NCBI GenBank assembly: GCA_965371855.1
Contig: CBDUZZ010000011.1
Coordinates: 11,464-75,463 of the forward strand
Source of the DNA: JAADEM01 sp965371855
GTDB taxonomy: Bacteria > Bacteroidota > Bacteroidia > Bacteroidales > Marinilabiliaceae
Direction of reading: 5' to 3'
Length of the DNA: 64,000 bases
Shown here: one piece after another, positions 38,610 to 47,291 of the stretch
How the letters are laid out: every line of letters begins with the position of its first letter
How positions within the stretch are numbered: the stretch's first letter is position 1
The notes under the pieces: generated by a model
Told to the model about the DNA's origin: nothing
Seen by the model: only the letters and a program-made list of their open reading frames with translations
The model's database searches: none
Made by a program: the position numbers and the translations under genes

Positions 38610-39347
38610 TTAGAACTTCTTTACCACAGATACAAACTCTTTTAACAGTCTGGGATCTTTTTCAAAAGCATTACCAATAACAACAATATCAGCACCGGCT
38701 TTACATACTGCCATAATCTTTTCGGAGCTATTCAGTCCACCACCTACAATCAACGGAACCATAGTTTGTTCTTTTACTTTCTTAATCAGAAGCTCAGGCA
38801 CATGGTTTAGTGCCCCGCTACCGGCTTCGAGGTAAAGCATCTTCATCCCCATCATTTCACCGGCCAGCGCAGTTGCTGCTGCCAGATCCGTTTTTTCGGC
38901 AGGTATCGGTTTGGTATTACTCATATACTCTACTGATGAGACCTTACCACCTTCAATCAAAAGATATCCAGTTGATATCACCTCCATACCTGACGATTTA
39001 ATTAACGGGGCAGCTGACACATGATGACTAATCAGAAACTCCGGATTACGCCCTGAAAGCAAAGAGAGAAACAAAATACCATCGGCATAAGAACTTATCT
39101 GAAAACTGCTACCGGGGAAAAGCATCACAGGTATATTAACCGAACTCTTTAACATTTTTATTATCTCATCTGTATTTTCAGATATCAAACTCCCCCCTAC
39201 CAAAATAAAATCCGGTGGTGTAAGGTTTACCAACTCAGTTAATTTTCTCAATTCATTTAAGCCGGTTTGGTCAGGATCGACTAACAGTGCTAATTGTTTC
39301 TTGCCTTTTAATTGCTTCTCTGTTATTTGTTTATATATCATTTTCAA
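38610..39347 (-). CDS. Geranylgeranylglyceryl phosphate synthase-like prenyltransferase
   Basis: TIM-barrel prenyltransferase of the GGGPS/PcrB family, joining a polyprenyl diphosphate to glycerol-1-phosphate. 245 residues. Family marks: LLVDPDQTGLNEL near 23, FILVGGSLI, SVNIPVMLFPGSSFQIS, MLYLEAGSGA, and the phosphate-binding VGGGLNSSEKI with DIVVIGNAFEKD. It belongs to the longer group found in Bacteroidota and archaea. The last step of making an ether lipid needs partners not in this window. Its first 17 bases overlap the phosphopantetheinyl transferase gene, so translation is probably coupled. Confidence 0.9.
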   Translation of the reverse strand: MKMIYKQITEKQLKGKKQLALLVDPDQTGLNELRKLTELVNLTPPDFILVGGSLISENTDEIIKMLKSSVNIPVMLFPGSSFQISSYADGILFLSLLSGRNPEFLISHHVSAAPLIKSSGMEVISTGYLLIEGGKVSSVEYMSNTKPIPAEKTDLAAATALAGEMMGMKMLYLEAGSGALNHVPELLIKKVKEQTMVPLIVGGGLNSSEKIMAVCKAGADIVVIGNAFEKDPRLLKEFVSVVKKF

Positions 39348-39978
39348 AACTATTAAGGTAATAAATTAATGTGAAATAAGGTGTTATCTTATACCTCATC
39401 AACACATAACAACGGATATCTTTAAAATTAACATGCGCTGTAATTTCTCCTTCTTCAGACAAAACAAATGGTTCAATTACAAAATTCTCCTTAAATATAA
39501 CCTTTTGCCTGTCAAACAGTTTAAATAGGGTTTCTTTTGCTGCCCAAATAGCATTATAATAACTGATACGCTCCTGTTCCTGAATAAATAACATCTCCCC
39601 GTCATTTACAAAACGCTGATAAACACGCTCAATCCTCGGCGAAGCCTTTTCCATATCCAGTGCTGTTGTGAAAGGAGCAACAGATACTCCGGCAAATCCG
39701 TTAGTGTGAGATATGCCAATATGCAGATTTTTATCCTTAAAATAAGGAGCACCACTATTTTTGTAACATATCTGATAATCGCAACCCAACAGCTCTTTAA
39801 CCAAAACCCTTACTGCCAGCCACTCCTTTTTTCGCGGTTCAAACCTGAATGTATTTAATGTTGTCTTATCATCATCCGACAACTCAACCTTTTCATGCAA
39901 TTCTTCAAGAGATTCGGTGATATGCCATACCCCTATTTTGTTACCGCCTTCAGCATTTATATGTAGATATAATGGCAT
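39331..39978 (-). CDS. 4'-phosphopantetheinyl transferase (Sfp type)
   Basis: Transfers phosphopantetheine from CoA to carrier-protein serines. 215 residues. Core motifs: GAPYFKDKNLHIGISHTNGFAGVSV (about 80-105), ALDMEKASPRIERV with the Mg-binding Asp, and WAAKETLFKLFDRQ. These are the three signature blocks of the superfamily. Overlaps the GGGP synthase downstream by 17 bases and follows gldD on the same strand after about 235 bases. Acyl carrier protein activation for fatty acid synthesis is the likely general role. Confidence 0.88.
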   Translation of the reverse strand: MPLYLHINAEGGNKIGVWHITESLEELHEKVELSDDDKTTLNTFRFEPRKKEWLAVRVLVKELLGCDYQICYKNSGAPYFKDKNLHIGISHTNGFAGVSVAPFTTALDMEKASPRIERVYQRFVNDGEMLFIQEQERISYYNAIWAAKETLFKLFDRQKVIFKENFVIEPFVLSEEGEITAHVNFKDIRCYVLMRYKITPYFTLIYYLNSFENDI

Positions 39979-40214
39979 CTATAAGATTTTAGAAGTTAGA
40001 TTCTAAATATTGTTTAAAACTTAGTAATTCTGTTTGAAATTTTTTGAACCATATAAGAAACATAAGGTCATTTAAGTTTTTTCACTTATAATTCCTTTTA
40101 TGCCTTATATGGTTTAATTGTTTCATCCGCTGTTTATGCGCTATCTACCTTGTGCCGTACATCTCCTTTCACCTTACACCTTAAACTTTGCTCCTAACAC
40201 CTTTGCACTTTCGG

Positions 40215-40793
40215 TTACTTCCATGAAAGAGTCTCTATAAGATGAATAATATCCTCCTCAACAAACTGTATAGCAGGCGCCAAGCTATCTTTGTTAGGTA
40301 CTGTGTTAAAATATAAAGCTCCACGCAGAAAATGTTTTACACTGTCAGTAGCATAAAACTGAACTGATGAGGCTGCATTACCCTTAATCTCATACAAAAC
40401 ACCATAAACCGACTTGCCCGTATCTTCATAATACTGTTCGTTAATGGCATCTGCTTTAATAGTGTGTTTATACACCATCTTACGATTATCTTCCAATAAC
40501 TCATCAATATTTCCAGTAATATTAAAATAACTTAAATGAACAGTCCCATTCAGTTTTGGAAAAACAATATTTGAATTATAGCTGTCAGGATAATATTCGT
40601 TCCGTTTTATTTTTGCATACACAGGCATTTCAAACGTATAAGGAAAGATAGAATCAAGCTGAACATACTCTTTCTCCGGAAAATCTATACGAAAATATCC
40701 GGGCTCTTTAGGTGTATAATCGTGACTGCATGAAACAAAAAACAAAACAGCAACAATTACAATTACAGATGAAAAATTATTCAATAGCTTCAT
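40215..40793 (-). CDS. gldD: Gliding motility lipoprotein GldD
   Basis: Lipoprotein of 192 residues with lipobox LFFVSC (Cys22). GldD is required for gliding and T9SS function in Flavobacterium and is widespread in Bacteroidota without visible gliding. Family marks: YTPKEPGYFRIDFPEKEYVQLD near residue 25 and FPKLNGTVHLSYF near 80. Overlaps gldE by four bases (stop/start), so cotranscribed and translation-coupled. Mechanism unknown; a role in T9SS assembly is the accepted view. Confidence 0.93.
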   Translation of the reverse strand: MKLLNNFSSVIVIVAVLFFVSCSHDYTPKEPGYFRIDFPEKEYVQLDSIFPYTFEMPVYAKIKRNEYYPDSYNSNIVFPKLNGTVHLSYFNITGNIDELLEDNRKMVYKHTIKADAINEQYYEDTGKSVYGVLYEIKGNAASSVQFYATDSVKHFLRGALYFNTVPNKDSLAPAIQFVEEDIIHLIETLSWK

Positions 40794-42136
40794 GTTTTTG
40801 TTTTAATTTTTGTTGAGGATTCTTCCCTGTTTTCAAGTTCTTTAAAACTTAACTTTTTTATCCGCCTACTGTCAGCAGCCAATATTACAAAACGATATTT
40901 CTCATAAGTTATTACCTCATTCTTTTCAGGCATAGCCCCTTTTATTTCAAGTAATAAACCCGCAAGCGTTTCGGCATCTTCCCTCACCTCGTTAAACTCA
41001 TTTTCATCAATAGATGTTATCTTAAAGAAGTCATTAAGTAAAGTCTTACCTTCAAAAATATAAGTTCCGTCCGTTAGCTTTCGGTATAAATCCTCATCTA
41101 CATCCATTTCATCACTTATCTCTCCAACAATCTCTTCAATAACATCTTCAAGAGTAATGATTCCCGACGTTCCTCCATACTCATCAACAACAATCGCCAT
41201 ATGGATTTTTTGAGTTTGAAACTCACGTAATAAATCATTGATCATCTTGGTCTCAGGAATATAATACGCTTCACGTATTAACTTTTGCCACGGATATGAT
41301 GCATCTTTATTAATGTACAAAAGCAGATCTTTCACATACAATATTCCTTTAATATTATCCGGCGTTCCTTCAAAAACAGGAAAACGCGAAAAGCCCGATT
41401 CAACAATCACATGTAACACCTTCTTAAAGTCCCACTTAACATCAAGGTCACCAACATCAACACGAGCTGTCATGATCTCTTCGGCCTTAATATTGGAGAA
41501 TTTAACGATCCCCTCCAGTATCTCCTTTTCCTCAACTATATCACCTGAAGTAAGTTCTACAGCATGAGACAATTCGTCCAAAGAGAGAGCCCTTTTCTTT
41601 TTTGCTAAACGCTTGTTAACAACATTTGTCGATTTCACCAAAATAATACCCAAAGGCTTAAATAATTTCATCATTATCATAAGTGGATAAGCCATCAGAC
41701 TGGCAAACTTTTTAGAAAAGTGAGATGCATAAACTTTAGGTATTATCTCTCCAAAAAGTAGAATTAATCCCGTAATTCCAATAATCTCAATGATAAACTG
41801 TAGTGTGGCAGATGAGCCAAAATCAACCAGTGAACTCACGATATATGAAGTCAGGATAACAATACCCACATTAACAAAATTGTTACCTATTAAAATCGTA
41901 GCCAGCAAAAGCTCAGGAAATTTAAGGTGCTTCAGTATTAACCGGTTCATTTTTGTTTCGTGATTTTTCAGCTCATCTAAATCTTTTAGTGAAAGCGCAA
42001 AATATGCAATTTCCGAACCCGATATCATCGCTGATAGTATAAGAAGCATAATACAAACAATTATGCTTATTGCCGTTCCCGATATAAACGGATAAAATGT
42101 TATATCTAAAAGATATGGTATTATCTCAGTTTCCAA
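40790..42136 (-). CDS. gldE: Gliding motility-associated protein GldE (CNNM/CorC type)
   Basis: Inner-membrane protein of 448 residues: DUF21/CNNM transmembrane domain (about 1-190, including SGSEIAYFALSLKDL and LLFGEIIPKVYASHFSKK), a CBS pair (about 215-345, with DEYGGTSGIITLEDVIEEIVGE), and a C-terminal CorC_HlyC domain (about 360-435). The architecture is that of Mg transporters/efflux regulators; GldE is the Bacteroidota branch partnered with GldD. Ten bases after ssb, four-base overlap with gldD. Confidence 0.93.
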   Translation of the reverse strand: METEIIPYLLDITFYPFISGTAISIIVCIMLLILSAMISGSEIAYFALSLKDLDELKNHETKMNRLILKHLKFPELLLATILIGNNFVNVGIVILTSYIVSSLVDFGSSATLQFIIEIIGITGLILLFGEIIPKVYASHFSKKFASLMAYPLMIMMKLFKPLGIILVKSTNVVNKRLAKKKRALSLDELSHAVELTSGDIVEEKEILEGIVKFSNIKAEEIMTARVDVGDLDVKWDFKKVLHVIVESGFSRFPVFEGTPDNIKGILYVKDLLLYINKDASYPWQKLIREAYYIPETKMINDLLREFQTQKIHMAIVVDEYGGTSGIITLEDVIEEIVGEISDEMDVDEDLYRKLTDGTYIFEGKTLLNDFFKITSIDENEFNEVREDAETLAGLLLEIKGAMPEKNEVITYEKYRFVILAADSRRIKKLSFKELENREESSTKIKTKT

Positions 42137-42146
42137 TCAGATCAAA

Positions 42147-42623
42147 TTAAAATGGTAAATCATCACTATTCTTTTTATTATTCTCATCCTGTCCTAAAGA
42201 ATCACTATCATTTCCTTTAGGTGTATTGTCATTTCCGGCATCAGTTTTCTCCTGACTACGAACTCCGGCTCCCGACGCCGGGTTATCGCTTCGTGAGCCC
42301 AGTAGTTGTAATACATCAACAACAATCTCAGTACTATACCTTTTTATTCCATCTTTGTCTTCATAAGAACGGGTTCTTATTTTCCCCTCTAAATATAACT
42401 GAGTGCCTTTTTTGACATATTCTTCAACTACTTCTGCCAGTCTGCGCCATACAACTATATTATGCCACTCTGTTCGTTCAGGTATTTGCCGGCCATCTTT
42501 TGTTTGATATCCCCTTTCTGAAGTCGCCAAAGGGAATCTGGCAACAGGTAAATTCTCCTCAACATAATGTACTTCGGGATCTTTACCTACTTTACCAACT
42601 AAAATAACTTTATTTATTGACAT
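42147..42623 (-). CDS. ssb: Single-stranded DNA-binding protein
   Basis: 158 residues. OB fold in the first 110 (MSINKVILVGKVGKDPEVHY, RTEWHNIVVW, YLEGKIRTRSYEDKDG), a Gly/Asn/Ser-rich linker, and the acidic tip DDLPF that recruits replication partners. First gene of the ssb-gldE-gldD unit, a conserved Bacteroidota order. In many relatives mutY precedes ssb; it is absent here, where the next gene is divergent HU. Confidence 0.95.
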   Translation of the reverse strand: MSINKVILVGKVGKDPEVHYVEENLPVARFPLATSERGYQTKDGRQIPERTEWHNIVVWRRLAEVVEEYVKKGTQLYLEGKIRTRSYEDKDGIKRYSTEIVVDVLQLLGSRSDNPASGAGVRSQEKTDAGNDNTPKGNDSDSLGQDENNKKNSDDLPF

Positions 42624-42811
42624 AGAATTTGTTTATCTTTATTCTGGTTAAAATTACAAAATTTTTAATGTTTTTCAAATGCAAGCCTTTATGATAAAGG
42701 ATAATTAATAGTTGTCAATAGCTCAAATAATGACAAAACATCGGTTAATTAACATTGTTGCAAAAGAATACAAAACATTTTACAACTATTTTTTTTATCA
42801 AAAAAAGACAA

Positions 42812-42846
42812 TTTGTTTTTTTATTTTGATAAAACATCTATATTTG
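42812..42846 (+). promoter_or_regulatory. Candidate promoter for HU
   Basis: TATATTTG at 42839-42846 matches TAnnTTTG; TTTG at 42812-42815 is 23 bases upstream, somewhat longer than ideal. The start would be around 42853, leaving a leader of about 58 bases before the HU ATG. Confidence 0.45.
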
Positions 42847-42910
42847 CAATCTGCTTTTTATGGCAACCCAATATTGTAAATATTTGATAATTAAATAATT
42901 TTTTAAAGAA

Positions 42911-43195
42911 ATGACAAAAGCTGATATCGTCAACGAAATTTCCAAAAGCACTGGAATTGAAAAGGTTACAGTTCAGAAAACTGTAGAAGCTTTTATGGAA
43001 ACCATTAAAGGTTCCTTAGTAAAAGGTAAGAATGTATATTTAAGAGGATTTGGTAGCTTTGTAGTGAAGAAAAGAGCTGAAAAAACTGCTCGTAATATTT
43101 CTAAAAATACTACAATCATTATTCCTGAGCATTTTATTCCTTCGTTTAAGCCTTCAAAATCTTTCGTTACTAAAGTAAAAAATAACGTAAAGTAA
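42911..43195 (+). CDS. HU/IHF-family DNA-binding protein
   Basis: Nucleoid protein of 94 residues that bends DNA as a dimer. MTKADIVNEISKSTGIEKVTVQKTVEAFMETIKGSLV matches the helical body and VYLRGFGSFVVKKRAEKTARN plus IIIPEHFIPSFKPSKSF the beta arm region, with the arm proline in IPEH. One of several likely paralogues in the genome. Upstream of a 30-residue basic protein and RNase G in the same direction. Confidence 0.94.
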   Translation: MTKADIVNEISKSTGIEKVTVQKTVEAFMETIKGSLVKGKNVYLRGFGSFVVKKRAEKTARNISKNTTIIIPEHFIPSFKPSKSFVTKVKNNVK

Positions 43196-43222
43196 TTTAG
43201 TAAACTATTAATTTTCAGAATT

Positions 43223-43315
43223 ATGCCAAGTGGGAAAAAGAGAAAGAGACATAAGATGGCTACGCATAAGCGTAAAAAAAGATTAAGAAAAAACAGACAT
43301 AAGAAGAAGAAATAA
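43223..43315 (+). CDS. 30-residue very basic protein, AURKAIP1/COX24 (mS38-like) type
   Basis: ATG to TAA encodes 30 residues, 20 of them Lys, Arg or His: MPSGKKRKRHKMATHKRKKR followed by LRKNRHKKKK. This matches the small AURKAIP1/COX24-domain proteins of Bacteroidota, whose mitochondrial and actinobacterial relatives (mS38, bS22) sit on the small ribosomal subunit. It lies 27 bases after HU and just before a hairpin at 43340-43374, so it is cotranscribed with HU. It is below the usual size cut-off. A ribosomal role is inference from the family. Confidence 0.82.
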   Translation: MPSGKKRKRHKMATHKRKKRLRKNRHKKKK

Positions 43316-43339
43316 CTTTCACTTCTTATTTATAATTTT

Positions 43340-43374
43340 CAACAAACAGAAAGTTAAGGCTTTCTGTTTTGTTG
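43340..43374 (+). terminator. Hairpin after HU and the basic small protein
   Basis: Arms CAACAAACAGAAAG (43340-43353) and CTTTCTGTTTTGTTG (43360-43374, one extra T) around a TTAAGG loop. The T-run after it is weak, so termination may be partial, allowing readthrough into the RNase gene at 43434. Confidence 0.55.
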
Positions 43375-43433
43375 TATTTATATATACCTGTAATGACAGG
43401 ATGATCTTTGAAATATTAATTTAAATTCATGTA

Positions 43434-44984
43434 GTGAATGCAGAACTATTTGTTGATGTAACTCCCTCAAGTATCTCCATTGCGTTATTGGAAGATAAAA
43501 GACTGGTGGAACTAAGAAAAGAAAAAAGTAACATTCAGTTTACCGTAGGTGACATTTATCTCGGAAGAGTGAAAAAAATAATGCCCGGTCTGAATGCTGC
43601 CTTTGTGGATGTAGGATATGAGAAAGATGCTTTTTTGCACTATCTTGACCTTGGGCCACAATTTAAAACACTTAATAAGTTCCTAAATATAACCAGAAAC
43701 AAAAAGGGAGTTGTAGCTTTACATAAGCTTAAACCGGAAAATGACATCAATAAAAACGGAACAATTACAGATGTATTAACTACAGGACAAGAAGTTTTAG
43801 TTCAAATTGCAAAAGAGCCCATTTCAACAAAAGGGCCACGTTTGACATCAGAATTATCACTGGCAGGCCGGAATTTGGTATTAATGCCTTTTTCCGATAA
43901 AGTGTCAGTAAGCCAAAAACTTGAATCAACAGAGGAGCGCCAACGATTAAAGCGCCTTTTATTGAGCATTAAACCCAAAAATTACGGGGTGATAGTACGT
44001 ACTGTTGCTAAAGACAAAAAAGTAGCAGAGCTGGATAAAGAGCTCAAAATGTTGATAAGCAGATGGGAAGACAGCAGTGTAAAAATATATGATGTAAAAA
44101 CTCCAGACCTCGTTGTAGGCGAGATTGGAAAAATATCAGCCATCCTAAGGGATATTTTAAACACATCTTTTAATGCTGTTTATGTCAACTCCCCTGAAGT
44201 ATTTCAGGAAGTTAAGGTTTATGTGGGTCTTATAGCCCCAGATCGTCAAGACATTGTAAAACTTTACAAAGGAACGGCACCAATTTTTGACCAATTCTTA
44301 ATTGAGCGTCAGATAAAATCTTCATTTGGAAGAACAGTTTCTTTTAAAAGTGGAGCTTACCTAATCATAGAACATACGGAAGCTCTTCATGTTATAGATG
44401 TAAATAGCGGCAATAGATCTAAATCAAATTCCAACCAGGAAACAAACGCTCTTGAAGTTAATCTGGCAGCAGCACAAGAGATTGCACGCCAGTTGCGCTT
44501 AAGAGACATGGGTGGAATTATTGTTGTTGATTTTATTGACATGCAGTCCAACGAAAATAGGCAAAAAGTCTTTGAAAAGATGAAAGAAGCCATGTCATTG
44601 GATCGCACAAAACACAACATTCTGCCATTAAGCAAATTTGGACTAATGCAAATTACCCGGCAAAGGGTAAGGCCTGAAATGCTTATTCAAACAGAAGAAA
44701 CTTGTCCTACATGTAATGGCTCCGGAAAAAGGGCTCCTGCAATTTTATTACCACAGGAGATTGAAAATTCCATCCGGTACGCTTTCGAAATGCTACATTT
44801 AAAAAAAATGACACTAAAAGTACATCCGATAGTTTATACTTACCTGAAAAAAGGATTTCCATCATTAATATGGAAATGGAAATTCAGGTATACTATGAAA
44901 CTGAAAGTTGTACACTCTGACTCTTTAAGTTTTCTCGAACATGAGATACTTAATGAAAAAAACAAAAAGGTTAGCCTTGTTTAG
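43434..44984 (+). CDS. rng: Ribonuclease E/G
   Basis: Endoribonuclease for mRNA decay and rRNA processing. 516 residues, the short RNase G-type length without the long RNase E tail. S1 domain near residue 40 (GDIYLGRVKKIMPGLNAAFVDVG), DNase I-like catalytic site with HVIDVNSGNRS and VVDFIDM (the two metal-binding Asp), and the Zn-link TCPTCNGSGK near 420. The start is GTG at 43434; the nearby ATG at 43429 is in another frame and is followed at once by TAG. The stop lies inside a terminator hairpin. Confidence 0.92.
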   Translation: MNAELFVDVTPSSISIALLEDKRLVELRKEKSNIQFTVGDIYLGRVKKIMPGLNAAFVDVGYEKDAFLHYLDLGPQFKTLNKFLNITRNKKGVVALHKLKPENDINKNGTITDVLTTGQEVLVQIAKEPISTKGPRLTSELSLAGRNLVLMPFSDKVSVSQKLESTEERQRLKRLLLSIKPKNYGVIVRTVAKDKKVAELDKELKMLISRWEDSSVKIYDVKTPDLVVGEIGKISAILRDILNTSFNAVYVNSPEVFQEVKVYVGLIAPDRQDIVKLYKGTAPIFDQFLIERQIKSSFGRTVSFKSGAYLIIEHTEALHVIDVNSGNRSKSNSNQETNALEVNLAAAQEIARQLRLRDMGGIIVVDFIDMQSNENRQKVFEKMKEAMSLDRTKHNILPLSKFGLMQITRQRVRPEMLIQTEETCPTCNGSGKRAPAILLPQEIENSIRYAFEMLHLKKMTLKVHPIVYTYLKKGFPSLIWKWKFRYTMKLKVVHSDSLSFLEHEILNEKNKKVSLV

Positions 44985-45000
44985 GCTAACCTTTTTTTGT
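44966..45000 (+). terminator. Intrinsic terminator overlapping the RNase G stop codon
   Basis: Stem AAAGGTTAGCC (44966-44976) with GGCTAACCTTT (44984-44994), then T-run to 44999. The stem left arm is coding (last six codons) and the TAG stop (44982-44984) touches the right arm, so a terminating ribosome would occlude the hairpin. Confidence 0.8.
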
Positions 45001-45046
45001 ATTTTTACAGCCTTAAAATGGGAATCATACAATTTAAGCTTTAAAA

Positions 45047-47005
45047 ATGAAGAAATTACTGTTTTCTCTTTTGTTTCTAATACCGGCAATCTCTGTTTTT
45101 TCTCAAATAGAACAGCATGTGAGCTGGAGTTTTTCAATTAATAAAATAAGTGAGACTCGTGTAGAGGTACTATGTGAAGCCACACTCGATGAAGGATGGC
45201 ACATATATGCACATGACCTTCCCGAAAACAGTGCTTTCCCAACAATGATAACCTTCAATGCATCGGATTCATATAAATCAGTTGGTGATATAGTTGAAGA
45301 TCCTGAACCGGAAGTTCATTATGACGAATCGTTCAAAGCTAACCTGAAATGGATAAGCAAAAAAGCTATTTTCAAGCAGATAGTTGAAGTGAAAGGGGAA
45401 ACAACTATTGAAGGAATAATAGAATACATGATATGTAATGATGAAAACTGTATGCCGCCAACAGAGGAATCATTCTCGTTGAATATTGGAGGCAGTAACG
45501 TTTCCACTTCAGTATCATCAGAAGTAGCCACACCTGAACACCAAAATAAAACAGAAAACAAATCTTACTGGGGAATTTTCTGGCTGGCTTTCATCGGAGG
45601 ATTTGCTGCACTTTTAACACCTTGCGTGTTTCCTATGATACCCATGACAGTTAGTTTCTTTACTAAACAAAGTGAGTCAAAAGCTGCCGGAATCCGCAAT
45701 GCCATTATTTACGGATTTTCAATAATATTTATATATGTAGTACTCGGAACAAGCGTAGCTGCAATCTTTGGAGCCGATGCTCTGAATGCTTTATCTACCA
45801 ATCCGTGGTTTAATACATTCTTCTTCCTTCTGTTAGTCTTTTTTGCCATATCGTTTTTTGGGGCATTCGAGATAGTACTACCCAGTTCATGGGTGAACTT
45901 TGCGGATAAAAAAGCCGACAAAGGAGGTTTCATAGGAATATTCTTTATGGCATTCACCCTTGCTCTGGTTTCATTCAGTTGCACCGGGCCTATTGTTGGA
46001 TCTTTGATGGTTCAGGCAGCCTCAGGAGGTTTTATGGGGCCAATCATAGGTATGCTGGGATTCTCACTTGCGCTTGCTCTGCCTTTCACACTGTTTGCTG
46101 CATTCCCCGGATATCTTAATTCATTGCCCAAATCAGGCGGATGGCTGAACTCTGTTAAAGTTGTGCTGGGATTTCTTGAATTGGCTTTTGCTTTCAAATT
46201 CCTGTCAATGGCAGATATGGTTCTCGACCTGCACATCCTTGAGCGTGAGGTTTACTTTGCCATCTGGATTGCCATATTCGGTGCTCTGGCATTTTATTTG
46301 CTCGGTAAAATCAGACTCCCACATGACTCACCCATGGAGTCAATTCCGGTTTCACGGTTCCTGCTTGGGTTAGTTGTGTTGAGTTTCACTATATATATGA
46401 TACCCGGCCTGTGGGGTGCTCCTGTAAAACTTATTAGCGGATTTCCACCACCAAAAGATTATGCAGAATCACCTCTCGGAGTTGGACGCGAAATACCTTC
46501 ATCCACTTTCATAACATCAAATAGTGAAAACAGCCACGGAGGCCTGCCTGAAGGTATGCATCCCGGCCCTCAAAATATCCCTACTTTTCACGATTATGAC
46601 ATAGCTTTGGCTTACTCTCAAAAAGTAAACAAACCTCTATTGCTCGACTTTACCGGCAAGGCTTGTGCCAACTGTCGTAAAGTAGAAGATAATGTATGGT
46701 CGGACAGGTCAGTTAAAGATCTGCTTACTAACGATTTCATTCTGGTATCGTTATATGTTGACCTGCGTACCAAACTACCGGAAGATGAAATTTACTACTC
46801 CGAAACACTTGGTAAAAAAGTGAAATATATTGGTCAGAAATGGCAGGAGTTCCAGCAAAAACGTTATCACCAGGGAGCGCAACCTTATTACGTTATTACC
46901 GATACCGAAGGAAACACAATCAATCAGCCCTTAGCCTACGAACCAAACATCGACAAGTACAAAAAATGGTTACTGGATGGATTGGAGGAGTTTAAGAAAA
47001 AGTAA
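45047..47005 (+). CDS. dsbD: Thiol:disulfide interchange protein DsbD
   Basis: Passes electrons from cytosolic thioredoxin across the inner membrane to periplasmic partners. 652 residues: signal peptide (ending SVFSQ), periplasmic alpha domain (about 20-170, with WHIYAHDLPENSAFP and a CNDENCMPP pair), eight-helix core (about 180-480) with LLTPCVFPMIPMTV and SFSCTGPIVG carrying the two redox Cys, and a thioredoxin-like domain with GKACANCRKVE (CxxC near 540). All three Cys pairs present. Short intergenic distance after the RNase G terminator; own promoter likely. Confidence 0.94.
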   Translation: MKKLLFSLLFLIPAISVFSQIEQHVSWSFSINKISETRVEVLCEATLDEGWHIYAHDLPENSAFPTMITFNASDSYKSVGDIVEDPEPEVHYDESFKANLKWISKKAIFKQIVEVKGETTIEGIIEYMICNDENCMPPTEESFSLNIGGSNVSTSVSSEVATPEHQNKTENKSYWGIFWLAFIGGFAALLTPCVFPMIPMTVSFFTKQSESKAAGIRNAIIYGFSIIFIYVVLGTSVAAIFGADALNALSTNPWFNTFFFLLLVFFAISFFGAFEIVLPSSWVNFADKKADKGGFIGIFFMAFTLALVSFSCTGPIVGSLMVQAASGGFMGPIIGMLGFSLALALPFTLFAAFPGYLNSLPKSGGWLNSVKVVLGFLELAFAFKFLSMADMVLDLHILEREVYFAIWIAIFGALAFYLLGKIRLPHDSPMESIPVSRFLLGLVVLSFTIYMIPGLWGAPVKLISGFPPPKDYAESPLGVGREIPSSTFITSNSENSHGGLPEGMHPGPQNIPTFHDYDIALAYSQKVNKPLLLDFTGKACANCRKVEDNVWSDRSVKDLLTNDFILVSLYVDLRTKLPEDEIYYSETLGKKVKYIGQKWQEFQQKRYHQGAQPYYVITDTEGNTINQPLAYEPNIDKYKKWLLDGLEEFKKK

Positions 47006-47291
47006 GTACTGTTTTTTTGTATGTAACTTGTTACTTTATTGATTAACCATACCGAGGGTTTTCGCAAGACCTCAAATCGTCAGCCGCAGGCAGACATTTG
47101 AACGTCAAAGATTCGGTACCACCAAGAGTTTCGCTTGAAGCCCTCGGTTGTTTATAATTTAGGTTAATAGATTAAAATATCATTTAAGTTTAGTGTAAAA
47201 AAAACATCAATTCATAAAAAAAACAGACTATCTCCTTTAATTCTTCATCTAAATGTCTTAGATTTAATATTTAAACTTTATTAACAATTCC

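Noticed and set aside
47041..47160. Stem with arms CCGAGGG (47052) and CCCTCGG (47141) downstream of dsbD
   Set aside because: Arms are only about 7 bases with a long loop and no T-run; too weak to call a terminator or an RNA gene.
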